Assembly: GCF_043555875.1 (NCBI RefSeq)
Contig: NZ_JBIGHW010000010.1
Coordinates: forward strand, 62,001-126,000
Origin: Pelomonas margarita
Lineage (GTDB): Bacteria > Pseudomonadota > Gammaproteobacteria > Burkholderiales > Burkholderiaceae_C
Direction: 5' to 3'
Length of the DNA stretch: 64,000 bases
Below the pieces are notes generated by a model, which worked only from the letters and a program-made list of their open reading frames with translations, ran no database searches and was not told where the DNA came from. Numbering within the stretch: the first letter of the stretch is position 1; the number at the start of each line of letters is the position of its first letter. Shown here one piece after another: positions 8,189-17,623 of the stretch. The position numbers and the translations under genes are program-made.

Positions 8189-9289
8189 ATGCCACGCCCC
8201 ATCGAAGCCCTGGTCCACACCGACGCCCTCGCCCACAACCTGGCCCGCGCCCGCGCGCAGGCGCCCAACGCCCGGGTCTGGGCCGTCGTGAAGGCCAATG
8301 CCTACGGCCATGGCATCGAGCGGGCCTTCGAGGGGCTGCGCGCCGCCGACGGCTTCGCGCTGCTGGATCTGGCCGAGGCTGAACGCCTGCGCGCGCTGGA
8401 CTGGCGCGGCCCCATCCTGCTGCTGGAAGGCGTTTTCGAGCCGCGCGATCTGGAGCTGTGCTCGCGCCTGAAACTCTGGCACGCGGTGCACTGCGAGCAG
8501 CAGATCGACTGGCTGGCCATGCACAAGACGCACGAGCCGCACCGCGTGTTCCTGAAGCTGAACTCGGGCATGAACCGCCTGGGCTTCACGCCCGCGGCCT
8601 TCCGCGCCGCCTATGCGCGGCTGGATGCGCTGCCGCAGGTGGACGAGATCGGCTTGATGACGCACTTCTCGGACGCCGACGCCCAGCGCGCCGGCCAGGA
8701 CGGCATTGCCCACCAGCTGGCAGCCTATGACACGGCCACCGACGGCCTGGCCGGCGAGCGCACGATTGCCAACAGCGCCGCCACACTGCGCCACGCCGGC
8801 CGCACGGCCCACGACTGGGTGCGCGCCGGCATCATGGTCTACGGCGGCGTGCCGGACTTCCCCGAACACGACGCCACCCACTGGGATCTGCGCCCGGCCA
8901 TGACGCTGCGCTCCAAGGTCATTGGCGTGCAGCAGCTGCAGGCGGGTGACACGGTGGGCTACGGCAGCGCCTTCACGGCCGAGCAGCCGATGCGCATCGG
9001 CATCGTGGCCTGCGGCTATGCCGACGGCTACCCGCGCCACGCGCCCACCGGCACGCCGGTGCTGGTGGACGGCCGGCGAAGCTGCACCATTGGCCGCGTG
9101 TCCATGGACATGCTGGCGGTGGACCTGACTGACCTGCCGGCCAGCGGCTGGGGCAGCGAGGTGACGCTGTGGGGCGAGGGGCCGCGCGGCTCACGACTGC
9201 CCATCGACGACGTGGCCCGGGCCGCCGGCACCATCGGCTACGAGCTGATGTGCGCCGTCGCGCCGCGCGTGCCCATGCGCCATGCCTGA
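8189..9289 (+). CDS. alr: Alanine racemase
   Basis: PLP-dependent interconversion of L- and D-alanine, supplying D-Ala for peptidoglycan. It has 366 residues, a standard length. The PLP lysine K35 lies in AVVKANAYGHG. The second catalytic base, a tyrosine, is in DTVGYGSAFTA. RVSMDMLAVDLTD is the conserved C-terminal beta-domain segment. The start at ATG 8189 (MPRPIEALVHTDAL) fits the family. The last 8 bases overlap the following arfB gene, implying coupled translation. Whether this is the biosynthetic or the catabolic (dadX) racemase cannot be told; dadA in the same window is not adjacent. Confidence 0.95.
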   Translation: MPRPIEALVHTDALAHNLARARAQAPNARVWAVVKANAYGHGIERAFEGLRAADGFALLDLAEAERLRALDWRGPILLLEGVFEPRDLELCSRLKLWHAVHCEQQIDWLAMHKTHEPHRVFLKLNSGMNRLGFTPAAFRAAYARLDALPQVDEIGLMTHFSDADAQRAGQDGIAHQLAAYDTATDGLAGERTIANSAATLRHAGRTAHDWVRAGIMVYGGVPDFPEHDATHWDLRPAMTLRSKVIGVQQLQAGDTVGYGSAFTAEQPMRIGIVACGYADGYPRHAPTGTPVLVDGRRSCTIGRVSMDMLAVDLTDLPASGWGSEVTLWGEGPRGSRLPIDDVARAAGTIGYELMCAVAPRVPMRHA

Positions 9290-9689
9290 TCTGAACTGGA
9301 CGCCGCGGCCGGAGGAACTCGTCTTCGACGCCATCCGCGCCAGCGGCCCCGGCGGCCAGAACGTCAACAAGGTTTCAAACGCGGTTCACCTGCGCTTCGA
9401 CATCCGCGCGTCCAGCCTGCCGGACGGCGTGAAGACACGGCTGCTGGGCTGGGCGGACCAGCGCATCACGGCAGACGGCGTCGTCGTCATCAAGGCCCAG
9501 GACTCGCGCAGCCTGGAGCGCAACCGCGCAGACGCCGTGGCCCGCCTCGTCCAGCTGGTGAAAGCCGCCGCGCATGTGCCCAAGGCGCGGCGTGCCACAA
9601 AGCCAACCTACGGCTCGCAGCAGCGCCGGCTGCAGGGCAAGGCCCGGCGCAGCGAGGTCAAGGCGGGGCGGCGGCGCGACGCCGACTGA
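9282..9689 (+). CDS. arfB: Alternative ribosome-rescue factor ArfB (peptidyl-tRNA hydrolase)
   Basis: Releases nascent chains from ribosomes stalled without a stop codon. At 135 residues it matches ArfB/YaeJ. The catalytic GGQ lies at residues 24-26 within SGPGGQNVNKV. The family's basic C-terminal tail, which enters the empty mRNA channel, is obvious (RLQGKARRSEVKAGRRRD). It lacks the codon-recognition domain of RF1/RF2. It overlaps alr by 8 bases and ends one base before the convergent tetR stop, so any terminator must lie inside a coding region. Confidence 0.94.
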   Translation: MPDLNWTPRPEELVFDAIRASGPGGQNVNKVSNAVHLRFDIRASSLPDGVKTRLLGWADQRITADGVVVIKAQDSRSLERNRADAVARLVQLVKAAAHVPKARRATKPTYGSQQRRLQGKARRSEVKAGRRRDAD

Positions 9690-10328
9690 TCACGGCGTGA
9701 TCTGCAGGCTGCGCCAGATGATGTCGGTCAGCAGCCGGCGGGCGCGCTCGAAGTCCTCGTCCTCCAGCGCCGGCTTGCCCATGTAGAGCGAGAACTGCGG
9801 CCCCAGGTCGGCATAGGCCTGGGTAGACGACCAGATCAAGAACATCAGGTGCGTGAAGTCCAGGCGGCGGATCAAGCCCTGGTCGGCCCAGTGCTCGAAG
9901 CGCTCCACGTCGGCGTGCAGCAGCGGCATGACCTGGGCCTTGAGCACATCCTGGTAGCGCGGCGCGCCGGCCATGATCTCGCGCGTGAACACAGCATTGC
10001 CGCTGGCCCGCTCGCGGCTGAAGCGCAGCTTGACCGACACATAGGACTGGATGGCCGCCTCAGGCTCGTCGGCCTGGGCAATCGCCGACATGCTAGCCAT
10101 CCACTCGCCCATGACGCTGTCCAGCACGGCGCGGTACAGATCCTCCTTGCTGGGCCAGTGGTAGAGCAGGTTCTGGCGCGAGAGGTCCAGCGCCGCGGCG
10201 ATGCTGTCGAGGCTGACGCCTTCGAATCCGAAGCGGGCGAACTGGCGCTCGGCCTCGGCGAGGATGGCCTCCTGCTTGCGCAAGGTGGCGGCGCGCGGCG
10301 TGCGGGTCGCGGGAGCAGTCACGGTCAT
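9690..10328 (-). CDS. TetR family regulator, RutR/PydR-like, likely controls pyrimidine catabolism
   Basis: A 212-residue repressor. The N-terminal helix-turn-helix spans about residues 35-65 (FGFEGVSLDSIAAALDLSRQ, then LYHWPSKEDLY). The C-terminal half resembles the RutR/YcdC ligand domain (FTREIMAGAPRYQ and the IWSSTQAYADLGPQ segment). ATG 10326-10328 is chosen because the longer frame upstream runs through the promoter region. It diverges from preT across 107 bases that hold a RutR-like operator candidate. In Pseudomonas the analogous regulator PydR controls the pyd genes. Uracil, thymine or a downstream intermediate as effector is an inference. Confidence 0.88.
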   Translation of the reverse strand: MTVTAPATRTPRAATLRKQEAILAEAERQFARFGFEGVSLDSIAAALDLSRQNLLYHWPSKEDLYRAVLDSVMGEWMASMSAIAQADEPEAAIQSYVSVKLRFSRERASGNAVFTREIMAGAPRYQDVLKAQVMPLLHADVERFEHWADQGLIRRLDFTHLMFLIWSSTQAYADLGPQFSLYMGKPALEDEDFERARRLLTDIIWRSLQITP

Positions 10329-10371
10329 GCACCGGATTCTGACGTTGCGCACCAAGCGCTTGCTGCGGGTT

Positions 10372-10387
10372 TTTACGTCTACGTCAA
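10372..10387. promoter_or_regulatory. Candidate TetR/RutR operator
   Basis: The 16-base site TTTACGTCTACGTCAA lies midway between the divergent tetR and preT starts. Its half-sites, TTTACGT and ACGTCAA, are inverted with one mismatch pair around a 2-base centre. It resembles the RutR consensus as I recall it (TTGACCA, two bases, TGGTCAA) in spacing and outer bases. A separate perfect palindrome CAAGCGCTTG sits at 10353-10362. Either or both could be the operator. Confidence 0.45.
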
Positions 10388-10435
10388 TTTTTACGGGGCA
10401 GTAATGTTTGGCCGTTTTCCACTCGGGAGAAGCCC

Positions 10436-11809
10436 GTGGACACTGCCGATCTGAAGCCCGGCCGACTGGCCGCCGACGACTATGCGAGCCGTTTCGGCGA
10501 CGCCCATGCGCCGCTGACCCGCACACAGGCCCTCATCGAAGCCGAGCGCTGTTACTACTGCTTCGACGCGCCCTGCCAAACGGCCTGCCCCACGGGCATC
10601 GACGTGCCCACCTTCATCCAGCGCATCGCGCAGGACAACGTGCGCGGCGCGGCCGAGACCATCCTGACGGCCAACCCGCTGGGTGGCCTGTGCGCCCGCG
10701 TCTGCCCGACCGAGGTGCTGTGCGAACAGGCCTGCGTGCGCAATACCAACGAGAGCAAGCCAGTGGAGATCGGGCTGCTGCAGCGCTTCGCGGTAGAGGC
10801 TCACTTCGCCACTCCCGGAGCCCGGCCGTTGTTCGAACGCGGCCAGCCGACCGGCAAGCGGGTCGCCGTCGTCGGCGCTGGCCCGTCCGGGCTGGCCGCG
10901 GCGCATGGCCTGGCGTGGCGCGGACACGACGTCGTGCTGTTCGACGCCGCACCAAAGCTGGGCGGCCTCAACGAATACGGCCTCGCCACCTACAAGGTCG
11001 CCGGCGGTTTTGCCCAGCGCGAGATTGACTGGCTGCTGTCCATCGGCGGCATCACGCCGCGGCTGAACTGTCGATTGGGCCGCGACATCACGCTGGACGG
11101 CCTGCTGGCCGAATACGACGCGGTCTTCGTCGGTCTGGGCCTGCAGGGCGTCAACGCACTGGGCATCGCCGAGCCCGAGCTGCCCGGTCTGCGCGACGCG
11201 GTCGACTTCATCGCCGAACTGCGCCAGAGCGACCCGGCCCAGGTACCGGTAGGCCGCAAAGTCGTCGTGATCGGCGGCGGCATGACGGCCGTGGACGCAG
11301 CCGTGCAAAGCAAGCTGCTGGGTGCTGAAACCGTCACTATGGTCTACCGCCGCGGGCAGGAGGGCCTGTCGGCCTCCACGCACGAGCAGCACTGGGCGCA
11401 GACGCACGGAGTGACGATCCGGTGCTGGGCGCGGCCGCTGGCCGTCGAGGCTGAAAGCGGCGTGCTGCGCGGACTGCGCTTTGCGGCGACCCGGCTGGAA
11501 GGCGGCAAGCTCGTCGACACCGGCGAACAGTTCGTCATCGAGGCCGACCTGGTGCTGCGCGCCATCGGCCAGACCTTCGACGACCACCCCGTCGGCGCCG
11601 CCCTCGATTTGCAGGGCGGCCGCCTCAAGACCGACGCCGACGGCCGCACCAGCCTGGCCCGCGTGTGGGCAGGTGGCGACTGCCGCGCCGGCGGCCGCGA
11701 CCTCACGGTGGAAGCCGTGGAGCACGGCAAGCGCGCCGCCGCCAGCATCGACCACGCGCTGCAGCACGCCAGCGCCCGCCATCTCGACAAGGAGGCCGCC
11801 CATGGCTGA
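10436..11809 (+). CDS. preT: Dihydropyrimidine dehydrogenase subunit PreT (GltD-like)
   Basis: Electron-transfer subunit of NAD(P)H-dependent dihydropyrimidine dehydrogenase, first step of reductive uracil and thymine breakdown. It has 457 residues. The start is GTG 10436, supported by a GGGAGA ribosome-binding site 6-11 bases upstream. Two N-terminal cysteine clusters for Fe-S centres are present (Cys 39, 42, 47, 51 and 86, 90, 96, 100). GAGPSG at 147-152 binds FAD, and a later VIGGGMTAVDAA binds NAD(P)H. It overlaps preA by 8 bases, so the two subunits are probably translated together. First gene of a six-gene operon. Confidence 0.94.
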   Translation: MDTADLKPGRLAADDYASRFGDAHAPLTRTQALIEAERCYYCFDAPCQTACPTGIDVPTFIQRIAQDNVRGAAETILTANPLGGLCARVCPTEVLCEQACVRNTNESKPVEIGLLQRFAVEAHFATPGARPLFERGQPTGKRVAVVGAGPSGLAAAHGLAWRGHDVVLFDAAPKLGGLNEYGLATYKVAGGFAQREIDWLLSIGGITPRLNCRLGRDITLDGLLAEYDAVFVGLGLQGVNALGIAEPELPGLRDAVDFIAELRQSDPAQVPVGRKVVVIGGGMTAVDAAVQSKLLGAETVTMVYRRGQEGLSASTHEQHWAQTHGVTIRCWARPLAVEAESGVLRGLRFAATRLEGGKLVDTGEQFVIEADLVLRAIGQTFDDHPVGAALDLQGGRLKTDADGRTSLARVWAGGDCRAGGRDLTVEAVEHGKRAAASIDHALQHASARHLDKEAAHG

Positions 11810-13109
11810 CCTGAGCACCAACTTCCTCGGCATCAAGAGCCCCAACCCGTTCTGGCTGGCGTCCGCGCCCCCGACCGACAAGGAGATCAACGTGCGCCGC
11901 GCCTTCGAAGCCGGCTGGGGAGGCGTCGTCTGGAAGACGCTGGGCGAGGACCCGCCGGTCGTCAACGTCAACGGCCCGCGCTACGCGACGCTGTGGAGCC
12001 AGGACCGCCGCGTCATCGGCTTCAACAACATCGAGCTCATCAGCGATCGGCCGCTGCAGACCAACCTCGACGAGATTGCCCGCGTGAAGCGCGACTTCCC
12101 GGACCGCGCGATGGTGGTGAGCCTGATGGTGCCGGTCAACGAGCTGGCCTGGCGCAACATCCTCTCCCGCGTGGCAGACACCGGCGCCGACGGCGTGGAG
12201 CTGAACTTCGGCTGTCCGCACGGCATGAGCGAGCGCGGCATGGGCTCGGCCGTGGGCCAGGTGCCCGAGTACATCCAGCAGATCACCGAGTGGTGCAAGA
12301 CGCACGCCAAGCTGCCGGTGATCGTGAAGCTCACGCCCAACATCACCGACGTGCGCATCCCGGCCCGCGCCGCGCGTGCCGGCGGTGCCGATGCGGTCAG
12401 CCTCATCAACACCATCAACTCCGTGATGGGCGTGGACCTGGACCGCATGATCATGAGCCCGTCCACCGACGGCCTGGGCTCACACGGCGGCTACTGCGGC
12501 CCGGCGGTCAAGCCCATTGCGCTGAACATGGTGGCCGAGATCGCGCGCGACGCGGCCACGGCCGGCCTACCGCTGAGCGGCATCGGCGGCATCACCACCT
12601 GGCGCGACGCAGCCGAGTTCATCGCCATGGGCTGCGGCACCGTGCAGGTCTGCACCGCGGCCATGGTCTACGGCTTCAAGATCGTGCAGGACCTGTGCTC
12701 GGGCCTGTCCAACTTCATGGACGAAAAGGGCTACACGTCGCTGGACGACTTTCGCGGCCGCGCCGTGCCCACGGTCAAGAACTGGAACCAGCTCAACCTC
12801 AACCACGTCGACAAGGCCGTCATCAACCAGGACAGCTGCATCCAGTGCGGCCGCTGCCACGTGGTGTGCGAGGACACCTCGCACCAGGCCATCTGGGCAA
12901 CCAAGGACGGCCAGCGCCACTTTCACGTCAACGACGCCGAGTGCGTGGGCTGCAACCTGTGCGTGTCCATTTGCCCCGTCCCTGGCACCATCACGATGCG
13001 CGCGCTCCAGCCCGGCGAGACGGATGCCCGCACCGGCCGCGTCATTGACGGCAGCTACGCCAACTGGACCACGCATCCCAACAACCCCATGCGCAGCGGC
13101 TGCGCGTGA
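11802..13109 (+). CDS. preA: Dihydropyrimidine dehydrogenase catalytic subunit PreA
   Basis: Reduces uracil or thymine to the 5,6-dihydro form using FMN. It has 435 residues; ATG 11802 follows an AAGGAGG-like site. Residues 1-320 form a dihydroorotate-dehydrogenase-type barrel, with SAPPTD at the FMN edge and GIGGITTW at the phosphate site. The C terminus is a ferredoxin module with two 4Fe-4S motifs (Cys 346, 349, 352, 356 and 381, 384, 387, 391). In the active-site loop (NFGCPHGMSERGMGSAVGQ, 136-153) the position equivalent to the animal enzyme's catalytic cysteine carries Val151. As I recall, E. coli PreA also lacks Cys there, so bacterial enzymes may use another base. Confidence 0.94.
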   Translation: MADLSTNFLGIKSPNPFWLASAPPTDKEINVRRAFEAGWGGVVWKTLGEDPPVVNVNGPRYATLWSQDRRVIGFNNIELISDRPLQTNLDEIARVKRDFPDRAMVVSLMVPVNELAWRNILSRVADTGADGVELNFGCPHGMSERGMGSAVGQVPEYIQQITEWCKTHAKLPVIVKLTPNITDVRIPARAARAGGADAVSLINTINSVMGVDLDRMIMSPSTDGLGSHGGYCGPAVKPIALNMVAEIARDAATAGLPLSGIGGITTWRDAAEFIAMGCGTVQVCTAAMVYGFKIVQDLCSGLSNFMDEKGYTSLDDFRGRAVPTVKNWNQLNLNHVDKAVINQDSCIQCGRCHVVCEDTSHQAIWATKDGQRHFHVNDAECVGCNLCVSICPVPGTITMRALQPGETDARTGRVIDGSYANWTTHPNNPMRSGCA

Positions 13110-13123
13110 CACAAGGATCAGTG

Positions 13124-14623
<1,500 letters not shown>

Positions 14624-14634
14624 CAGGAGTAGGC

Positions 14635-14745
14635 ATGAACGAAGTCGTGTTGGCGCACCAACTGCGGGCCGAGCGCCGGGCCGCCCCAAGCCGGCCCGCA
14701 TCCCCTCGGGGGATCGGCCAACGTACCCGTTGGACGAGGGGCTGA
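14635..14745 (+). CDS. Short repeat-encoded open frame (36 codons), doubtful gene
   Basis: An ATG preceded by CAGGAGTAGGC, a good ribosome-binding site, opens a 36-codon frame (MNEVVLAHQL, then arginine/proline-rich text). It ends one base before the ATG of the permease. Most of it is encoded by copy 2 of the dispersed repeat, so the peptide is probably not a selected product. Translation through it could nevertheless couple mmsA to the permease gene. The highly basic composition is what any frame of this repeat would give. Confidence 0.25.
   Translation: MNEVVLAHQLRAERRAAPSRPASPRGIGQRTRWTRG
14665..14741 (+). repeat. Dispersed intergenic repeat, copy 2
   Basis: Positions 14665-14699 are identical to copy 1 (1271-1305), followed by TCCCCTCGGGGGATCGG and a GAGGGGC end block. 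It is shorter than copies 1 and 3 because the internal segment between blocks is missing. It lies in the only real gap of the pyrimidine operon, between mmsA and the permease. Confidence 0.78.
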
Positions 14746-14746
14746 C

Positions 14747-16165
14747 ATGACGACCGACCCCACGCTGAGCAACCACGATCTGATCCCGACGACCGTTGCT
14801 CAGCGAACGTGGCGCTGGCAGGACTTCGCGGCGCTGTGGGTGGGCATGGTGGTGTGCGTGCCGACCTACACCATGGCCAGCTCCATGCTGGACCAGGGCT
14901 TCAGCTGGCAGCAGGCGGTCGGGCTCGTGCTGTTGGCCAACCTCATCGTGCTGGTGCCGATGATCCTCATCGGCCGGGTCGGACCCAAGCACGGCATTCC
15001 CTTCCCCGTGCTGGCCCGCGCGTCCTTCGGCGTGAAGGGCGCCAGCCTGCCGGCCGTGCTTCGCGGGCTGGTGGCCTGCGGCTGGTTCTCCATCAACTGC
15101 TACTTCGGCGCGCTGGCGCTGCACAGCTTTCTGAACGTGCTGGGCCTGGGCCTGGCTGCCCCCGCGCCGGGCGAGACCATCAGCAACTCGCAGCTCGCCT
15201 GCTTCATCGCCTTCTGGGCGCTGCACATCATCTTCATCTGGAAGGGCACGGAGTCCATCCGGCTGCTGGAAGTGATTGCAGCACCGCTGATGATCGGCGC
15301 GTCCATCGCACTCGTCGTGGCACTGGTGATGATGGTGCCCAGCGCCCAGCTCTTCGGCCTGCCCGCCAAGGAGGTGCCAGGCGGCCCCAAGTTCTGGGCG
15401 GCGCTGACCGGCCTGGTGGGCTTCTGGGCGACGCTGGCGCTGAACATCCCCGACTTCACGCGCTTCGCCCGCACGCAGCGTGACCAGACCGTCGGCCAGG
15501 CGCTCGGCCTGCCCGTGCCGATGGCGCTGTTCTCCATGGTCGGCGTCATCGGCTTCTCGGCCAGCGCCATCCTGTACGGCAAGGCCGAGCTCTTCCCCGA
15601 CGCGCTGCTGGCCAAGATGGGCCCGGTGGCCGCCGGCCTGGGCCTGCTGGTCATCCTGCTGGCCAACCTGACCACCAACGTCGCGGCCAACCTCGTGTCG
15701 CCGAGCTACGACTTCTCGCAACTCGCGCCGAGCAAGATCAGCTTCCGCATGGGCGGGCTGATCGCGGCGGTCATCGGGCTGCTCTTCATGCCCTGGAAGC
15801 TGCTGGCCACGTCCGGCGGCTACCTGTTCACCTGGCTGGGCGGTTACGGCACGCTGCTGGGCGCCATCGCCGGCATCCTGCTGACCGACTACTACCTGAT
15901 CCGCCGCACCGAGCTGAACAGCGACGACCTCTACCGCCGCGGGGGCGCCTACGAGTACAGCAGCGGCTGGAACGGCCGCGCCCTGCTGGCCCTGGCGCTG
16001 GGCGTGCTGCCCTGCCTGCCGGGCTACCTGGTGGTGTCGGGCGTGCTGGACAAAGCCTCGGTCGCACCGGCCCTCGTCACGCTGTTCGACTTCGGCTGGT
16101 TCTTCAGCCTGGCGGTGTCGGGCGCGGTCTATTACTTCTCCATGCCACGCGGAGGTTCGCGATGA
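14747..16165 (+). CDS. NCS1 family nucleobase/hydantoin permease
   Basis: Inner-membrane transporter of the nucleobase:cation symporter-1 family, 472 residues with about 12 hydrophobic segments. Family-typical text includes WRWQDFAALWVGMVV near the N terminus, GIPFPVLARASFGVKGA, and NIPDFTRFARTQRDQTVGQ. The last carries the conserved N-x-x-D-F-T/S-R motif. Located inside the pyrimidine operon, it most likely imports uracil, thymine or dihydropyrimidines. Allantoin or cytosine would be the alternatives from family membership alone. It overlaps the dihydropyrimidinase gene by 4 bases (ATGA). Confidence 0.9.
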   Translation: MTTDPTLSNHDLIPTTVAQRTWRWQDFAALWVGMVVCVPTYTMASSMLDQGFSWQQAVGLVLLANLIVLVPMILIGRVGPKHGIPFPVLARASFGVKGASLPAVLRGLVACGWFSINCYFGALALHSFLNVLGLGLAAPAPGETISNSQLACFIAFWALHIIFIWKGTESIRLLEVIAAPLMIGASIALVVALVMMVPSAQLFGLPAKEVPGGPKFWAALTGLVGFWATLALNIPDFTRFARTQRDQTVGQALGLPVPMALFSMVGVIGFSASAILYGKAELFPDALLAKMGPVAAGLGLLVILLANLTTNVAANLVSPSYDFSQLAPSKISFRMGGLIAAVIGLLFMPWKLLATSGGYLFTWLGGYGTLLGAIAGILLTDYYLIRRTELNSDDLYRRGGAYEYSSGWNGRALLALALGVLPCLPGYLVVSGVLDKASVAPALVTLFDFGWFFSLAVSGAVYYFSMPRGGSR

Positions 16166-17610
16166 GTTCACTGTTGATCCGGGGCGCCACGGTCGTCAAT
16201 GCCGACGCCGAAAACCGCCAGGACGTCCTCTGTGTCGACGGCCGTGTCGCCGCCCTGGGCGAGCGCGCCGTGCGCGAGGCGCCCGCCGGGGCGACGACGC
16301 TCGACGGCACCGGCCAGTACCTACTGCCCGGCGGCATCGACCCGCACACGCACATGCAGCTGCCTTTCATGGGCACGGTCACGCAGGACAACTTCTTCAC
16401 CGGCACCGCCGCCGCACTGGCCGGCGGCACGACGAGCATCATCGACTTCGTCATCCCCAACCCGCAGCAGCCGCTGATGGACGCCTACCGCACCTGGCGC
16501 GGCTGGGCCGAGAAGGCGGCCAGCGACTACGCCTTCCACGTGGCGGTGACCTGGTGGGACCAGAGCGTCAGCGACGACATGGGGACGCTCGTGCGCGAAG
16601 AAGGCGTGAACAGCTTCAAGCACTTCATGGCCTACAAGAACGCCATCATGTGCGACGACGAGACGCTGGTGAACAGCTTCAAGCGTTCGCTCGAACTCGG
16701 TGCTATGCCAACCGTGCACGCCGAGAACGGCGAGCTGGTCTACCTGCTGCAGGCCGAGGTCGCCAAGATGGGCATCACCGGCCCCGAGGGCCACCCGATG
16801 AGCCGCCCGCCGATGGTGGAGGGCGAGGCCGCCAACCGCGCCATCGCGATTGCCGACGTGCTGGGCGTGCCCATCTACATCGTGCACGTGAGCTGCATCG
16901 AAAGCGCCGAGGCCATCGCCCGCGCGCGGGCCCGTGGCCAGCGGGTCTACGGCGAGGTACTGGCGGGCCATCTGCTTATCGACGACAGCGTCTACCGCGA
17001 CCCCGACTTCGCCACCGCCGCCGCCTATGTGATGAGCCCGCCATTCCGCCCCAAGATCCACCAGGAGTTCCTGTGGCGCGGCCTGCAGAGCGGACAGCTG
17101 CACACAACGGCCACCGACCACTGCACCTTCTGTGCGTCGCAGAAGGCCGCCGGCAAGAACAACTTCGCCAAGATCCCCAACGGCTGCGGCGGCGTCGAGG
17201 AGCGCATGGCGGTGCTGTGGGATGCCGGCGTGAACTCCGGGCGCCTCACGCCCAGCGAGTTCGTCGCCATCACATCCGCCAACGCGGCCAAGCTCTTCAA
17301 CATGTACCCGCGCAAGGGGGTGATCGCCGAGGGTGCGGACGCCGACCTCGTGCTGTGGGACCCGGCCGGCATCAAGACGCTGTCGGCCAAGACGCAGTTC
17401 TCGAAGAACGACTTCAACATCTTCGAGGGCCGCACCGTGCGCGGCATTCCCAGCCACACGATCGCGCAAGGCCGCATCGTGTTCGCCCGCGGCGAGCTGC
17501 GCGCAGAAGCCGGCCAAGGCCGTTACCTCAAGCGCCCGCCGTTCGGGCCGCAGTTCGATGCGGCCATCAAGCGCGCCGCCGACCTGCAGCCGACCGCCGT
17601 CGCTCGATAA
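16162..17610 (+). CDS. hydA: Dihydropyrimidinase (hydantoinase)
   Basis: Opens the ring of dihydrouracil or dihydrothymine to the N-carbamoyl-beta-amino acid, step two of the reductive pathway. It has 482 residues, an amidohydrolase-fold enzyme with a binuclear zinc site. Visible ligands: HTHMQLPF for the first two histidines, FKHFMAYKNA with the lysine that is carboxylated to bridge the metals, the histidine of TVHAENGEL, and the aspartate region of TDHCTF. Length and motif spacing are normal. It overlaps the permease gene by 4 bases and is followed 13 bases later by the amidohydrolase. Confidence 0.95.
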   Translation: MSSLLIRGATVVNADAENRQDVLCVDGRVAALGERAVREAPAGATTLDGTGQYLLPGGIDPHTHMQLPFMGTVTQDNFFTGTAAALAGGTTSIIDFVIPNPQQPLMDAYRTWRGWAEKAASDYAFHVAVTWWDQSVSDDMGTLVREEGVNSFKHFMAYKNAIMCDDETLVNSFKRSLELGAMPTVHAENGELVYLLQAEVAKMGITGPEGHPMSRPPMVEGEAANRAIAIADVLGVPIYIVHVSCIESAEAIARARARGQRVYGEVLAGHLLIDDSVYRDPDFATAAAYVMSPPFRPKIHQEFLWRGLQSGQLHTTATDHCTFCASQKAAGKNNFAKIPNGCGGVEERMAVLWDAGVNSGRLTPSEFVAITSANAAKLFNMYPRKGVIAEGADADLVLWDPAGIKTLSAKTQFSKNDFNIFEGRTVRGIPSHTIAQGRIVFARGELRAEAGQGRYLKRPPFGPQFDAAIKRAADLQPTAVAR

Positions 17611-17623
17611 AAGCAAAGCCACC

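Noticed and set aside
13106..13123. GTG 13106 as start of mmsA overlapping the preA stop
   Set aside because: It would add six residues not typical of MmsA, while ATG 13124 has its own AAGGATC site at good spacing.
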